DNA from: Marinimicrobium agarilyticum DSM 16975
GTDB lineage: Bacteria; Pseudomonadota; Gammaproteobacteria; Pseudomonadales; Cellvibrionaceae
Assembly (NCBI RefSeq): GCF_000423345.1
Contig: NZ_AUHU01000005.1
Span: forward strand, 372,001 to 436,000
Direction: 5' to 3'
Length of the DNA: 64,000 nucleotides
Made by a program: the position numbers and the translations under genes. Below are positions 1 to 7,414 of this stretch, one piece after another (position 1 is the stretch's first letter; each line of letters starts with the position of its first letter). Below the pieces are notes generated by a model. The model saw only the letters and a program-made list of their open reading frames with translations, was not told the DNA's origin and did not search any database.

Positions 1-112
1 CAGGGGGGACCGCCCACAGTACCCAAGAAATATTCCGGTCCCAAGAAACATGCAGTACGACTAACGCTTTGGACTAAACTCCGACGCTAACGGAGTCCAG
101 AGGGAAAGTGAC

Positions 113-233
113 GCTCTTAGGCGGATGCGGTGTATACCGGTTGGAGACTCTCTGAGGCATGGATGCCGATGAGAAGCCCCCATGGATGGGTTCACGGCGG
201 GTCTCCAACCGGTATACACCGTAGCCGCCGAAC
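113..233 (+). repeat. Hairpin repeat unit HP1 (core type A)
   Basis: Arms 121-148 and 201-228 are complementary over 28 bp with two mismatches, enclosing a 52-nt core at 149-200. The left end GCTCTTAGG (113-121) is a degenerate form of the family end TGGCACTGAGG and the right end is CCGAAC. The core contains the small hairpin GGCATGGATGCC. By its orientation this is the right half of a head-to-head composite whose left half should lie just before base 1. Short open frames across it are by-products of the palindrome. Confidence 0.88.
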
Positions 234-262
234 CTCAAATAGAACTCCTAAACCAGCAGCGA

Positions 263-386
263 GTCCGGCCCGAAGTGGGGTACACCCTTCCAAAACACGC
301 CGTAAACCCATCCCTGGGGGCTCGAATCGCGGGTCCCCCGCTCCACGGTCTTGGAAGGGTGTACCCCACTCCGGTCCTCAGTGCCA
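263..386 (-). repeat. Hairpin repeat unit HP2 (core type B, solo)
   Basis: Arms 274-296 and 348-370 pair over 23 bp with one mismatch around a 51-nt core (297-347). GTCCGG lies at the left end (263-268) and CCTCAGTGCCA at the right end (376-386). The core is identical to those of the units at 42090-42140 and 46334-46384 although the arms differ. No partner unit follows before flhA, so this is a solo left half. Confidence 0.9.
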
Positions 387-442
387 TATTTCGGATAGTG
401 TGGTCAGAATAAAATGGGGAGAAAGAGGAGTAGTGAGCCAAC

Positions 443-457
443 TGGTACACTTCTTGC
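443..457 (+). promoter_or_regulatory. Sigma-54 (RpoN) promoter for flhA
   Basis: TGGTACACTTCTTGC fits the -24/-12 pattern TGGYACR-N4-TTGC, with the invariant GG and GC at the required 10-bp spacing. It lies 44 bp before the flhA ATG. Flagellar class II genes of polar flagellates are typically RpoN/FleQ dependent, so the context supports it. No clear enhancer was identified upstream, where the HP1 and HP2 repeats sit. Confidence 0.7.
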
Positions 458-501
458 GGTAGGTCGCTTAACTACGACAAACCGTCAAAAAAGCGACCTT
501 C

Positions 502-2733
502 ATGGCACTACCCAGCTTCAGTCAACTCAACAACATCGACCGCCGGGCCGCATTCCGCCATATACGTGGACTCGGGCAGGGCAACATCGGTATCCCCGTC
601 CTCCTGCTGATGCTCCTAGGCATGATGATCCTGCCCGTACCGCCGATACTGCTGGACGCTTTCTTCTCATTCAATATTGCCCTATCCATCGTCGTTCTAC
701 TGGTGGGCATCTACGCCATGCGGCCGCTCGACTTCGCGGTATTTCCCACCATCCTCCTGATCGCCACGCTTCTTAGGCTCGCGCTGAATGTCGCCTCCAC
801 CCGCGTCGTGCTGCTCAACGGCCACGAGGGCGGCGATGCTGCCGGGAAAGTGATCCAGGCGTTTGGTGAAGTGGTGATTGGCGGGAACTACGCCGTAGGC
901 CTCATCGTGTTTCTGATCCTGATGATCATCAACTTTGTGGTGGTGACCAAAGGTGCCGGACGTATTTCCGAGGTGAGTGCCCGGTTTACGCTGGATGCCA
1001 TGCCGGGCAAACAAATGGCGATTGACGCCGACATGAATGCCGGGCTGATCGACCAGGAAGAAGCCCGTACCCGTCGTCAAGAAGTGGCCAGCGAGGCCGA
1101 TTTCTACGGGGCGATGGACGGGGCCAGCAAGTTTGTTCGAGGGGATGCGATTGCCGGTATTCTGATTCTGGTTATCAACATTATTGGGGGTCTCGGTATC
1201 GGGATGATCCAGCATGACCTGTCGTTCGAGGTGGCGCTGCAGAACTACATTCTTCTGACCATTGGGGATGGGCTGGTTGCGCAGATTCCCTCGCTGTTGC
1301 TGTCCACCTCGGCAGCGATTCTGGTCACTCGCGTAAACAGCTCCGAGGACATGCGCGAACAGGTTATGGGGCAGATGTTTGACTCGCCCAAGGCGCTGGC
1401 GATCGCCGCCGGCGTGCTGTTGCTGATGGGGTCCATTCCCGGCATGCCGCATGTGGCGTTTCTCGGGCTGGGGTTTCTCTGTGGTGCGCTGGCGTACTAT
1501 ATATATTGGCGCAGCCAACAACCCCAACCCGTGGAGGAGGATCGGGACTTCCCTTCATCGCGCGGGGGCGCCGGGGGAAGCTCTGTTGACAGGGGGCCGG
1601 CGGTCACGCCCTCCACGCCCGGGAGCGGCCAGGCGTCGTTGCCGCCATCCAGGGAGTCCGCGGAGCTGGATTGGGATGACGTCCAGCCGGTGGATATCAT
1701 CGGCCTGGAAGTGGGCTACCGGTTGATTCCTCTGGTGGACCGGGGGCAGGGCGGAGAGTTGTTGGGACGCATTAAAGGCGTTCGCCGCAAGCTGTCCCAG
1801 GAAATGGGTTTTCTGATTCCCTCGGTGCACATTCGCGACAATCTGGATCTGCTGCCCAATGGCTACCGCATCAGCCTCATGGGCGTGGCCCTGGCCGAGG
1901 CGGAGGTGTATCCGGATCGGGAAATGGCCATCAACCCGGGTCAGGTGTTCGGCGATCTGGATGGGACCAAAACCAAAGATCCGGCGTTCGGGCTGGACGC
2001 GGTCTGGATAGATGCCGGGCAAAAAGAGAAGGCCCAGACACTGGGCTATACCGTCGTGGACGCCAGCACGGTTGTGGCGACGCACCTCAACCAGATTCTG
2101 CAGAAGCACACCTGGGAGTTGCTCGGCCACGAGGACGTGCAGAAGCTGCTGGATATGCTGTCGAAGAGCTCCCCCAAACTGGTGGAGGAGCTGGTCCCCA
2201 ATACCGTCAGCCTCAATGTTCTGTTGAAGGTTCTGCAGAACCTGTTGCGCGAGCGGGTGCCGATTCGCGATATGCGTTCAATCGCCGAAGCCTTGGCGGC
2301 CAGTGGCGGCAAGAGTCAAGATCCCGCCACTCTGACAGCCGCCGCTCGTGTGGCCCTGTCGCGTCAGATCGTCCAGAACATCGTGGGGCCGGACCCGGAG
2401 CTTCCGGTCATCACCCTCGAGCCCGAGTTGGAACAGTTATTGCTGAATACCCTTCAGCAGGCACAAAAATCTGGCGCTGACGATAGCGCCTTTATTGAAC
2501 CGAGCCTGGCGGAACGGCTGCAGCGGTCTCTGATTGAGGCCGCCCAGAAGCAGGAAGTGGCGGGTAAGCCGCTGGTGCTTCTGGTGGCGGCGCCGCTGCG
2601 CAACATGCTGGCCCGGTTCGCTCGCAACAGCGTGCCCGATATGAACGTCCTGGCGTATACCGAAATCCCGGACAACAAACAGATTTCCATTGATGCCACC
2701 GTGGGCGCAGGCAAGCCCAACAACCGGCAATAG
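502..2733 (+). CDS. flhA: Flagellar export gate protein FlhA
   Basis: Inner-membrane subunit of the flagellar type III secretion export gate that docks chaperone-substrate complexes. The 743-residue protein has about eight hydrophobic segments in residues 25-335, with the FHIPEP-family region around RLALNVASTR and the conserved cytoplasmic loop GRISEVSARFTLDAMPGKQM. The soluble FlhA-C domain starts near residue 395. Residues 337-395 form a Ser/Gly/Pro-rich linker, and the protein is about 50 residues longer than enterobacterial FlhA (692). It opens the late flagellar/chemotaxis run. flhB, usually just upstream, is not seen in the preceding 500 bp, which hold repeats and a sigma-54 promoter instead. 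The ATG at 502 has only a weak ribosome site. Confidence 0.97.
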   Translation: MALPSFSQLNNIDRRAAFRHIRGLGQGNIGIPVLLLMLLGMMILPVPPILLDAFFSFNIALSIVVLLVGIYAMRPLDFAVFPTILLIATLLRLALNVASTRVVLLNGHEGGDAAGKVIQAFGEVVIGGNYAVGLIVFLILMIINFVVVTKGAGRISEVSARFTLDAMPGKQMAIDADMNAGLIDQEEARTRRQEVASEADFYGAMDGASKFVRGDAIAGILILVINIIGGLGIGMIQHDLSFEVALQNYILLTIGDGLVAQIPSLLLSTSAAILVTRVNSSEDMREQVMGQMFDSPKALAIAAGVLLLMGSIPGMPHVAFLGLGFLCGALAYYIYWRSQQPQPVEEDRDFPSSRGGAGGSSVDRGPAVTPSTPGSGQASLPPSRESAELDWDDVQPVDIIGLEVGYRLIPLVDRGQGGELLGRIKGVRRKLSQEMGFLIPSVHIRDNLDLLPNGYRISLMGVALAEAEVYPDREMAINPGQVFGDLDGTKTKDPAFGLDAVWIDAGQKEKAQTLGYTVVDASTVVATHLNQILQKHTWELLGHEDVQKLLDMLSKSSPKLVEELVPNTVSLNVLLKVLQNLLRERVPIRDMRSIAEALAASGGKSQDPATLTAAARVALSRQIVQNIVGPDPELPVITLEPELEQLLLNTLQQAQKSGADDSAFIEPSLAERLQRSLIEAAQKQEVAGKPLVLLVAAPLRNMLARFARNSVPDMNVLAYTEIPDNKQISIDATVGAGKPNNRQ

Positions 2734-2755
2734 CGGCTGAATGAGGAGCACGAAG

Positions 2756-4222
2756 ATGCAGGTGAAACGATTTCTCGCGGCGGATATGCGACGCGCCCTG
2801 GAAATGGTCCGCCAGGAGCTTGGGCCGGATGCCGTCATTCTGTCCAGCAACCGCACCAAAGACGGTGTCGAGCTGCTGACAACCCGCGCGGCGCCGAATG
2901 TGCCCGAGACGCCCCCGGAGACCCGAGCGGGCGATACGGGGGCTGGGCCAAGTGCCGCCCCGGGCGAACCGGCGGCGGAAACCGGGCAGCAGCGTGCTGA
3001 GGCCATCGAGCGGGCCCTTCAGCGCCAGGCGGCCCAGAAAAATATCGAACGTGATCTGGAGGCCTCGGCGCGCGAATACCTGCAGCCCAACCAGCGGGTC
3101 AACGCCGGCATCCGCATCAAACGCTCCTTGCTGGAGGGCGCTGAAGAGCAGGCCTCGGGCACACGGCCCATGAGTGCGGCGGAGCGTTATCCTCTGCGCG
3201 ATGATCAATGGCAGGCGCAAGCCTCGGCCAAACCCCGGTCGACACCGATGGCCGAGGCCGCCCCGGCGGCCAATACGGCCGAACAGGACAATCGACTCGA
3301 CACCCTGCAGAGCGAACTGGCAGAAATGCGTTTTCTACTGGAGGAGCAGCTGTCGAAAATGTTGGGCAGCGACAAAGGGCAACCCTCTCGTACGCCGGCG
3401 CAGGCCAGCGTCGGGCGGCGCCTGGAGCGGATGGGTTTACCCGCGGAGGTGGTCGGACCGCTGCTCGAACGCAGCCGCCCGAGCAAAGACCTCGCCCAGG
3501 CGTGGAACGGCACTCTGGCCAGCCTGGCTCGCGAACTGCCCGCCGACGCCGGCGACCCGGTGGCAAAGGGGGGCGTGTTTGCCCTGGTGGGCCCGACGGG
3601 CGCTGGCAAAACCACGACAATCGGTAAGCTGGCGGCCCGTTACGTGATGCAGCACGGGCCGAGGGAAGTGGCCCTGGTCACCCTGGATACGCACCGCATT
3701 GGCGGCCATGACCAGTTGCGCTCGCTCGCCCGTATATTGGGCGTCACGCTTCGCGTCGTAGACGATCAACAATCGCTGGATGCCGTCTTGTACGGTCTGC
3801 GACGGCACTCGCTGGTGCTGATCGATACCGCCGGCTTCCGCCAGGGCGACGCGCGCTTGACCGAGCAGATGGCGAGCCTCTCCCGTCAGCCGCAAGTGAA
3901 GTCACTGTTGGTGCTGCCCAGTAACAGCCAGCCGGCGTTGCTCAAAGCCTCCATTCACGCTTATGGTGGCGCGGGGCTGGCGGGCTGTGTGCTGAGCAAG
4001 CTCGACGAGAGCGCCAGTCTGGGCGAAGCGTTGGGCGTGGTTATGCAGGGCGGGGTGCCAATCGTCTATACTACCCACGGTCAGGATATTCCGAGAGATA
4101 TCGAAGTGGCGCGAGCTCACCAGTTGGTGACCCGGGCCGCCAGCCTGATTGGTCGGCGGGATGAATCCAGGGCACGTGGTTCCGCTTCCTCCGCCAGCGG
4201 AGTCACCGCCCGGGCGGTGTAA
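2756..4222 (+). CDS. flhF: Flagellar placement GTPase FlhF
   Basis: SRP-family GTPase that sets the polar site of flagellum assembly. It opens with MQVKRFLAADMRRALEMVRQ, the typical FlhF N-terminus. A long low-complexity, charged middle (residues about 45-215) is followed by the NG domain, with P-loop GPTGAGKTT near residue 279, then TLDTHRIG and DTAG. I chose the ATG at 2756 over the in-frame ATG at 2741, because GAGGAG just after 2741 makes a good ribosome site for 2756 and the resulting N-terminus matches the family. It is 488 residues long. It lies 22 bp after flhA and ahead of fleN, the usual flhF-fleN pair that jointly controls number and position of polar flagella. Confidence 0.96.
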   Translation: MQVKRFLAADMRRALEMVRQELGPDAVILSSNRTKDGVELLTTRAAPNVPETPPETRAGDTGAGPSAAPGEPAAETGQQRAEAIERALQRQAAQKNIERDLEASAREYLQPNQRVNAGIRIKRSLLEGAEEQASGTRPMSAAERYPLRDDQWQAQASAKPRSTPMAEAAPAANTAEQDNRLDTLQSELAEMRFLLEEQLSKMLGSDKGQPSRTPAQASVGRRLERMGLPAEVVGPLLERSRPSKDLAQAWNGTLASLARELPADAGDPVAKGGVFALVGPTGAGKTTTIGKLAARYVMQHGPREVALVTLDTHRIGGHDQLRSLARILGVTLRVVDDQQSLDAVLYGLRRHSLVLIDTAGFRQGDARLTEQMASLSRQPQVKSLLVLPSNSQPALLKASIHAYGGAGLAGCVLSKLDESASLGEALGVVMQGGVPIVYTTHGQDIPRDIEVARAHQLVTRAASLIGRRDESRARGSASSASGVTARAV

Positions 4223-4289
4223 CCACCGACCTCGAAATAACAACCCCGAAGAGGGGGTCGATAGCGGATTTTTAGGAGTTTATGGGCAA

Positions 4290-5114
4290 ATGAGTCAAAT
4301 GCGTCCGGTTCAGGTCATCGCCGTTTCCGGCGGTAAAGGTGGCGTGGGCAAAAGCAATATTTCCGTCAACCTGAGTATTGCCCTGGCGGAGCTGCGCCGT
4401 CGCGTTGTCCTTCTGGATGCCGACCTGGGGCTGGCGAACGTGGACGTGTTGCTCGGGCTCAAGGCCAAGCACACACTGTCCGATGTCCTCGATGGAGGCA
4501 TGAGCCTCCGGGAGGTTCTGGTCAATGGCCCCGCCGGACTCAAGATTGTTCCCGCCGCTTCCGGTGTGCAGCGCATGACCATGCTTGGACCGCGGGAACA
4601 TGCCGGCCTGATCAATGCGTTCAGCGAATTGAGCGACCAGGTCGACATTCTGGTGGTGGATACCGCCGCCGGCATTTCCGATACCGTCATCAGCTTCGTG
4701 CGGGCCGCCAACGAGGTGCTGGTGGTGGTCTGCGACGAACCCTCCTCCATCACCGATGCCTACGCTCTGATCAAAGTTCTGAACCGCGATCACGGCCTTC
4801 AGCGATTCCGGGTGGTGGCCAACATGACCCGCACGTCGCGCGAGGGCCAGTCGATGTACAACAAGCTGAACAGCGTGTGCGAGCGGTTTCTGGATGTCAC
4901 TCTGCAGTATGTCGGGTCTATTCCTTTTGATGAGAATGTTCGCCGGGCCGTCCAGAAGCAGAAGTCGCTGCTGGAGTTTGCCCCACACGCCAAGGCCTCC
5001 CAGGCCATTCGGGATTTGGCGCGGGAGGTGGACCAGTGGCCGCTTCCCAGTGCACCGACGGGGCGTCTGGAGTTTTTTGTAGAGCGTCTGCTGCAGGTGG
5101 CTAACAGCCGTTGA
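4290..5114 (+). CDS. fleN: Flagellar number regulator FleN/FlhG (MinD-like ATPase)
   Basis: MinD/ParA-family ATPase that restrains FlhF and the master activator FleQ, keeping polar flagellum number low. The deviant Walker A motif SGGKGGVGKSN lies at residues 13-23, followed by LLDADLGLANVDVLLGL and VDTAAGIS. The reading frame is open upstream into flhF, but the ATG at 4290 is the sensible start: TAGGAG precedes it by about 11 bp and it gives MSQMRPVQVIAVSGGKGG, the normal FleN N-terminus, in a 274-residue protein. It lies 67 bp after flhF and 39 bp before fliA. Confidence 0.96.
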   Translation: MSQMRPVQVIAVSGGKGGVGKSNISVNLSIALAELRRRVVLLDADLGLANVDVLLGLKAKHTLSDVLDGGMSLREVLVNGPAGLKIVPAASGVQRMTMLGPREHAGLINAFSELSDQVDILVVDTAAGISDTVISFVRAANEVLVVVCDEPSSITDAYALIKVLNRDHGLQRFRVVANMTRTSREGQSMYNKLNSVCERFLDVTLQYVGSIPFDENVRRAVQKQKSLLEFAPHAKASQAIRDLAREVDQWPLPSAPTGRLEFFVERLLQVANSR

Positions 5115-5153
5115 AGATTGACGGTGGACGTGGGTGTGACGAGGTAGCTGACA

Positions 5154-5900
5154 ATGGCCACAGCCAATGGATTAGCCATGTACGATAAAACCCGACAACT
5201 TGGCAACCAGATCCGAGTCGAGGATTACGCTGTGCTGGTGAAGCGCATCGCACACCATATGATGTTGCGTATGCCTGCCAGTGTTCAGGTGGATGACCTC
5301 ATTCAGGCCGGCATGATTGGGCTGCTTGAGGCCTCACAGAAGTATGATTCGTCTCGCGGCGCCAGCTTCGAAACCTATGCCGGAATCCGCATTCGCGGGG
5401 CCATCGTTGATGAAATGCGGCGCGGTGACTGGGCTCCGCGCTCGGTGCATCGCAATACCCGCCGTATCAGCGAGGCCATTGGTAGCGTTGAAGCGCGTAC
5501 CGGCCGGGACGCGCAGGACGCGGAGGTCGCCGAGGAGATGGGCATTGAGCTGAATGAATATTTCGATATGCTGCGCGATGCCAGCGCCAGCCGTCTGTTC
5601 AGTTATGAAGAGACTTTCGGGGACGACGAGTCCAGCCTGAGTATGGCGGGGCCGGGCAGTGAGCACGCCAGCCCTCTGGAAGGAATTCAGCGTTCGGACC
5701 TAAAGCAATCGCTGGCGCAGGCGATAACCCAACTACCGGAACGTGAAAAGCTCGTGCTGGCCCTTTACTACGACGAAGAGCTGAATCTCAAGGAGATCGG
5801 CCAGATACTGGGGGTCAGTGAGTCCCGCGTGAGCCAGATTCACAGTCAGGCCGCCTTGCGCTTGCGCACTCGCTTGGCGGATTGGCAGGGTGGCGATTGA
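5154..5900 (+). CDS. fliA: Flagellar sigma factor FliA (sigma-28)
   Basis: Alternative sigma factor for late flagellar and chemotaxis promoters, normally held by FlgM until hook completion. The 248-residue protein has region 2 (VDDLIQAGMIGLLEASQKYD, FETYAGIRIRGAIVDEMR), region 3 and region 4 with the helix-turn-helix LNLKEIGQILGVSESRVSQI at the C-terminus. It starts at the ATG at 5154; an in-frame Met at residue 9 is an alternative. It follows fleN by 39 bp and precedes cheY. Two sigma-28-like sites are visible further downstream in this window, inside cheZ and motD. Confidence 0.97.
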   Translation: MATANGLAMYDKTRQLGNQIRVEDYAVLVKRIAHHMMLRMPASVQVDDLIQAGMIGLLEASQKYDSSRGASFETYAGIRIRGAIVDEMRRGDWAPRSVHRNTRRISEAIGSVEARTGRDAQDAEVAEEMGIELNEYFDMLRDASASRLFSYEETFGDDESSLSMAGPGSEHASPLEGIQRSDLKQSLAQAITQLPEREKLVLALYYDEELNLKEIGQILGVSESRVSQIHSQAALRLRTRLADWQGGD

Positions 5901-5949
5901 CCTGCCGGGCGTTTCTGGGTAATTTGCCTGCCCTCAGAGCGCGCCGGGC

Positions 5950-5958
5950 TGCTAGAAT
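5950..5958 (+). promoter_or_regulatory. Possible extended -10 promoter before cheY
   Basis: TGCTAGAAT is an extended -10 element (TGn plus TAGAAT) in the 121-bp gap between fliA and cheY, 64 bp before the cheY start. No well-spaced -35 hexamer is visible, which is tolerable for extended -10 promoters. Confidence 0.35.
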
Positions 5959-6021
5959 GAACACCAGACGGGGCAGCTGCCCATCTTGAATTGACTCCCG
6001 CCAGAGTAGACGGAGGTTGCA

Positions 6022-6405
6022 TTGGATAAAAACATGAAAATCCTGATTGTCGACGATTTCTCGACAATGCGACGGATTATTAAAAACCTGCTCAGAGACC
6101 TGGGGTTCAGCAACACCCATGAGGCTGATGACGGGGTGACGGCACTGCCGATGTTGCGCAGCGGCGATTTCGATTTCCTGGTGACCGACTGGAACATGCC
6201 GGGAATGACGGGCATCGACCTCTTGCGTGCGGTGCGGGAAGACGAGAAGTTGAAAACTCTGCCGGTGCTGATGGTGACGGCTGAGGCCAAGCGTGACCAG
6301 ATCATTGAAGCGGCTCAGGCCGGGGTCAATGGCTACGTGGTCAAGCCGTTCACCGCCGCGGCTCTCAAGGAAAAAATTGAGAAGATTTTTGAGCGCCTAG
6401 GGTAA
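6022..6405 (+). CDS. cheY: Chemotaxis response regulator CheY
   Basis: Single receiver domain that, when phosphorylated by CheA, binds FliM to change motor rotation. The acidic pocket is visible in VDDF, the phospho-acceptor Asp in [13 protein letters not shown] (about residue 61), Thr in VTAEA and the conserved Lys in YVVKPF. It is 127 residues from the TTG at 6022. The TTG is preferred because GGAGG sits 5 bp upstream of it, while an ATG at 6034 (giving MKILIVDDF) would be 17 bp away. The real start could still be that ATG. cheZ follows. Confidence 0.97.
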   Translation: MDKNMKILIVDDFSTMRRIIKNLLRDLGFSNTHEADDGVTALPMLRSGDFDFLVTDWNMPGMTGIDLLRAVREDEKLKTLPVLMVTAEAKRDQIIEAAQAGVNGYVVKPFTAAALKEKIEKIFERLG

Positions 6406-6461
6406 TCCCTGCGCCGCCGGTGGCGGACGGCCCCGGCCCATAGCGAGAATAAGGCTTATTC

Positions 6462-7262
6462 ATGGCTTCAACATCCCAGTTGCATGAAAACGAAGCGTTC
6501 ATCTCCGAACTGAAGGAGTGCGCCAAGTTACTGATTGACCGCCTTCAGGACAGTCAGTACGAAGACGCTTCGCAATTGATTCATGCCATCACCGAAGTGC
6601 GGGACCGACATATTTTCCAGTCGGTGGGTCGGCTCACCCGCGGTTTGCACGACGCCATCGTGAATTTCAATGTCGATGGCGACCTGAGCTCCGAGCCACC
6701 GAACATCCAAAATTCGGAAATTCGGGACGCCTCCAATCGTCTGAACTACGTGATCGAGCTCACGCAGAAGGCGGCCGAGCGCACCATGGATATGGTGGAC
6801 GAGTCCGCGCCCATCGCGACCAACCTGGGGCAGGAAGCCGGTTCGCTTCGAGAGGAGTGGGCGCGTCTCAAGCGCCGTGAAATGAGCCCCGACGAGTTCC
6901 GCGAGCTCTACCACCGGATGGACAATTTTCTGGGCCAGATGGAAACCGGCACCGAGCAGATTGGCAAGAATATGCAGGAAATCGTGCTGGAGCAGGGCTT
7001 TCAGGATCTGACCGGTCAGGTGCTCAAACGGGTGATTGGCCTGATCAACGACGTTGAGCAGGATCTGGTCAGCCTGGTCAAAATCGCGTCTCAGGTGGAA
7101 GATATTACAGGTTTGCCGCTGGATGCCGATACCGAAGAGAAGACGGCCAAAAAGAGTCGGACAAGCTCGGGGGAAGGCCCGCAGATGAATGCCACAGAGC
7201 GAGCCGATGTGGTATCCAGTCAGGATGAAGTGGATGATCTGCTCTCAAGCCTGGGCTTTTGA
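6462..7262 (+). CDS. cheZ: CheY-P phosphatase CheZ
   Basis: Dephosphorylates CheY-P to terminate the chemotaxis signal. The 266-residue protein is largely helical and acidic. The catalytic region includes LEQGFQDLTGQVLKRV, with Gln and Asp in the usual CheZ active-site context. The extreme C-terminus SQDEVDDLLSSLGF is the CheY-binding tail, joined through a flexible linker at residues about 225-250. It sits 56 bp after cheY. The 3' part of the gene contains a sigma-28-like promoter sequence at 7106-7132. Confidence 0.96.
   Translation: MASTSQLHENEAFISELKECAKLLIDRLQDSQYEDASQLIHAITEVRDRHIFQSVGRLTRGLHDAIVNFNVDGDLSSEPPNIQNSEIRDASNRLNYVIELTQKAAERTMDMVDESAPIATNLGQEAGSLREEWARLKRREMSPDEFRELYHRMDNFLGQMETGTEQIGKNMQEIVLEQGFQDLTGQVLKRVIGLINDVEQDLVSLVKIASQVEDITGLPLDADTEEKTAKKSRTSSGEGPQMNATERADVVSSQDEVDDLLSSLGF
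7106..7132 (+). promoter_or_regulatory. Sigma-28-like promoter inside cheZ, upstream of cheA
   Basis: TACAGGTT-N11-GCCGATAC agrees with the FliA consensus TAAAGTTT-N11-GCCGATAA at 6 of 8 and 7 of 8 positions with exact spacing. It lies in cheZ coding sequence about 280 bp before cheA, so the match could be a coding coincidence. FliA itself is encoded 1.2 kb upstream. Confidence 0.3.
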
Positions 7263-7414
7263 CGGGCACTTTTGAGCTCGAAGGCGCCGGGTGCGAATCC
7301 GGCTCAAAGAACGCCGGAACGCCGCTCAGTCACTGCGTCAATTCGCCAGTGTGCAAGAAAGTGCATCCGCCACGATGACAACAACGATTGATATAGGTCT
7401 GATAGGAGCGCTGA

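Noticed and set aside
297-347. Core of type-B units resembles a tRNA T-arm (TTCGAGCC / CTCGAATC segments)
   Set aside because: No acceptor, D or anticodon arms can be built around it, there is no CCA context, and the same segment is simply part of the repeat core.
130-462. Open reading frames of 70-110 codons across the hairpin repeats (also near 16252-16638, 34366-34612, 42174-42440, 46192-46440)
   Set aside because: They lie in palindromic repeats with frames open on both strands, have no family resemblance, and the peptides repeat only because the DNA repeats.
697-1527. Long antisense open frames opposite flhA, gyrA, tyrA-aroA, metH, cysN and nuoG
   Set aside because: They mirror the codon structure of high-GC genes on the other strand, have no domains and lack ribosome sites.
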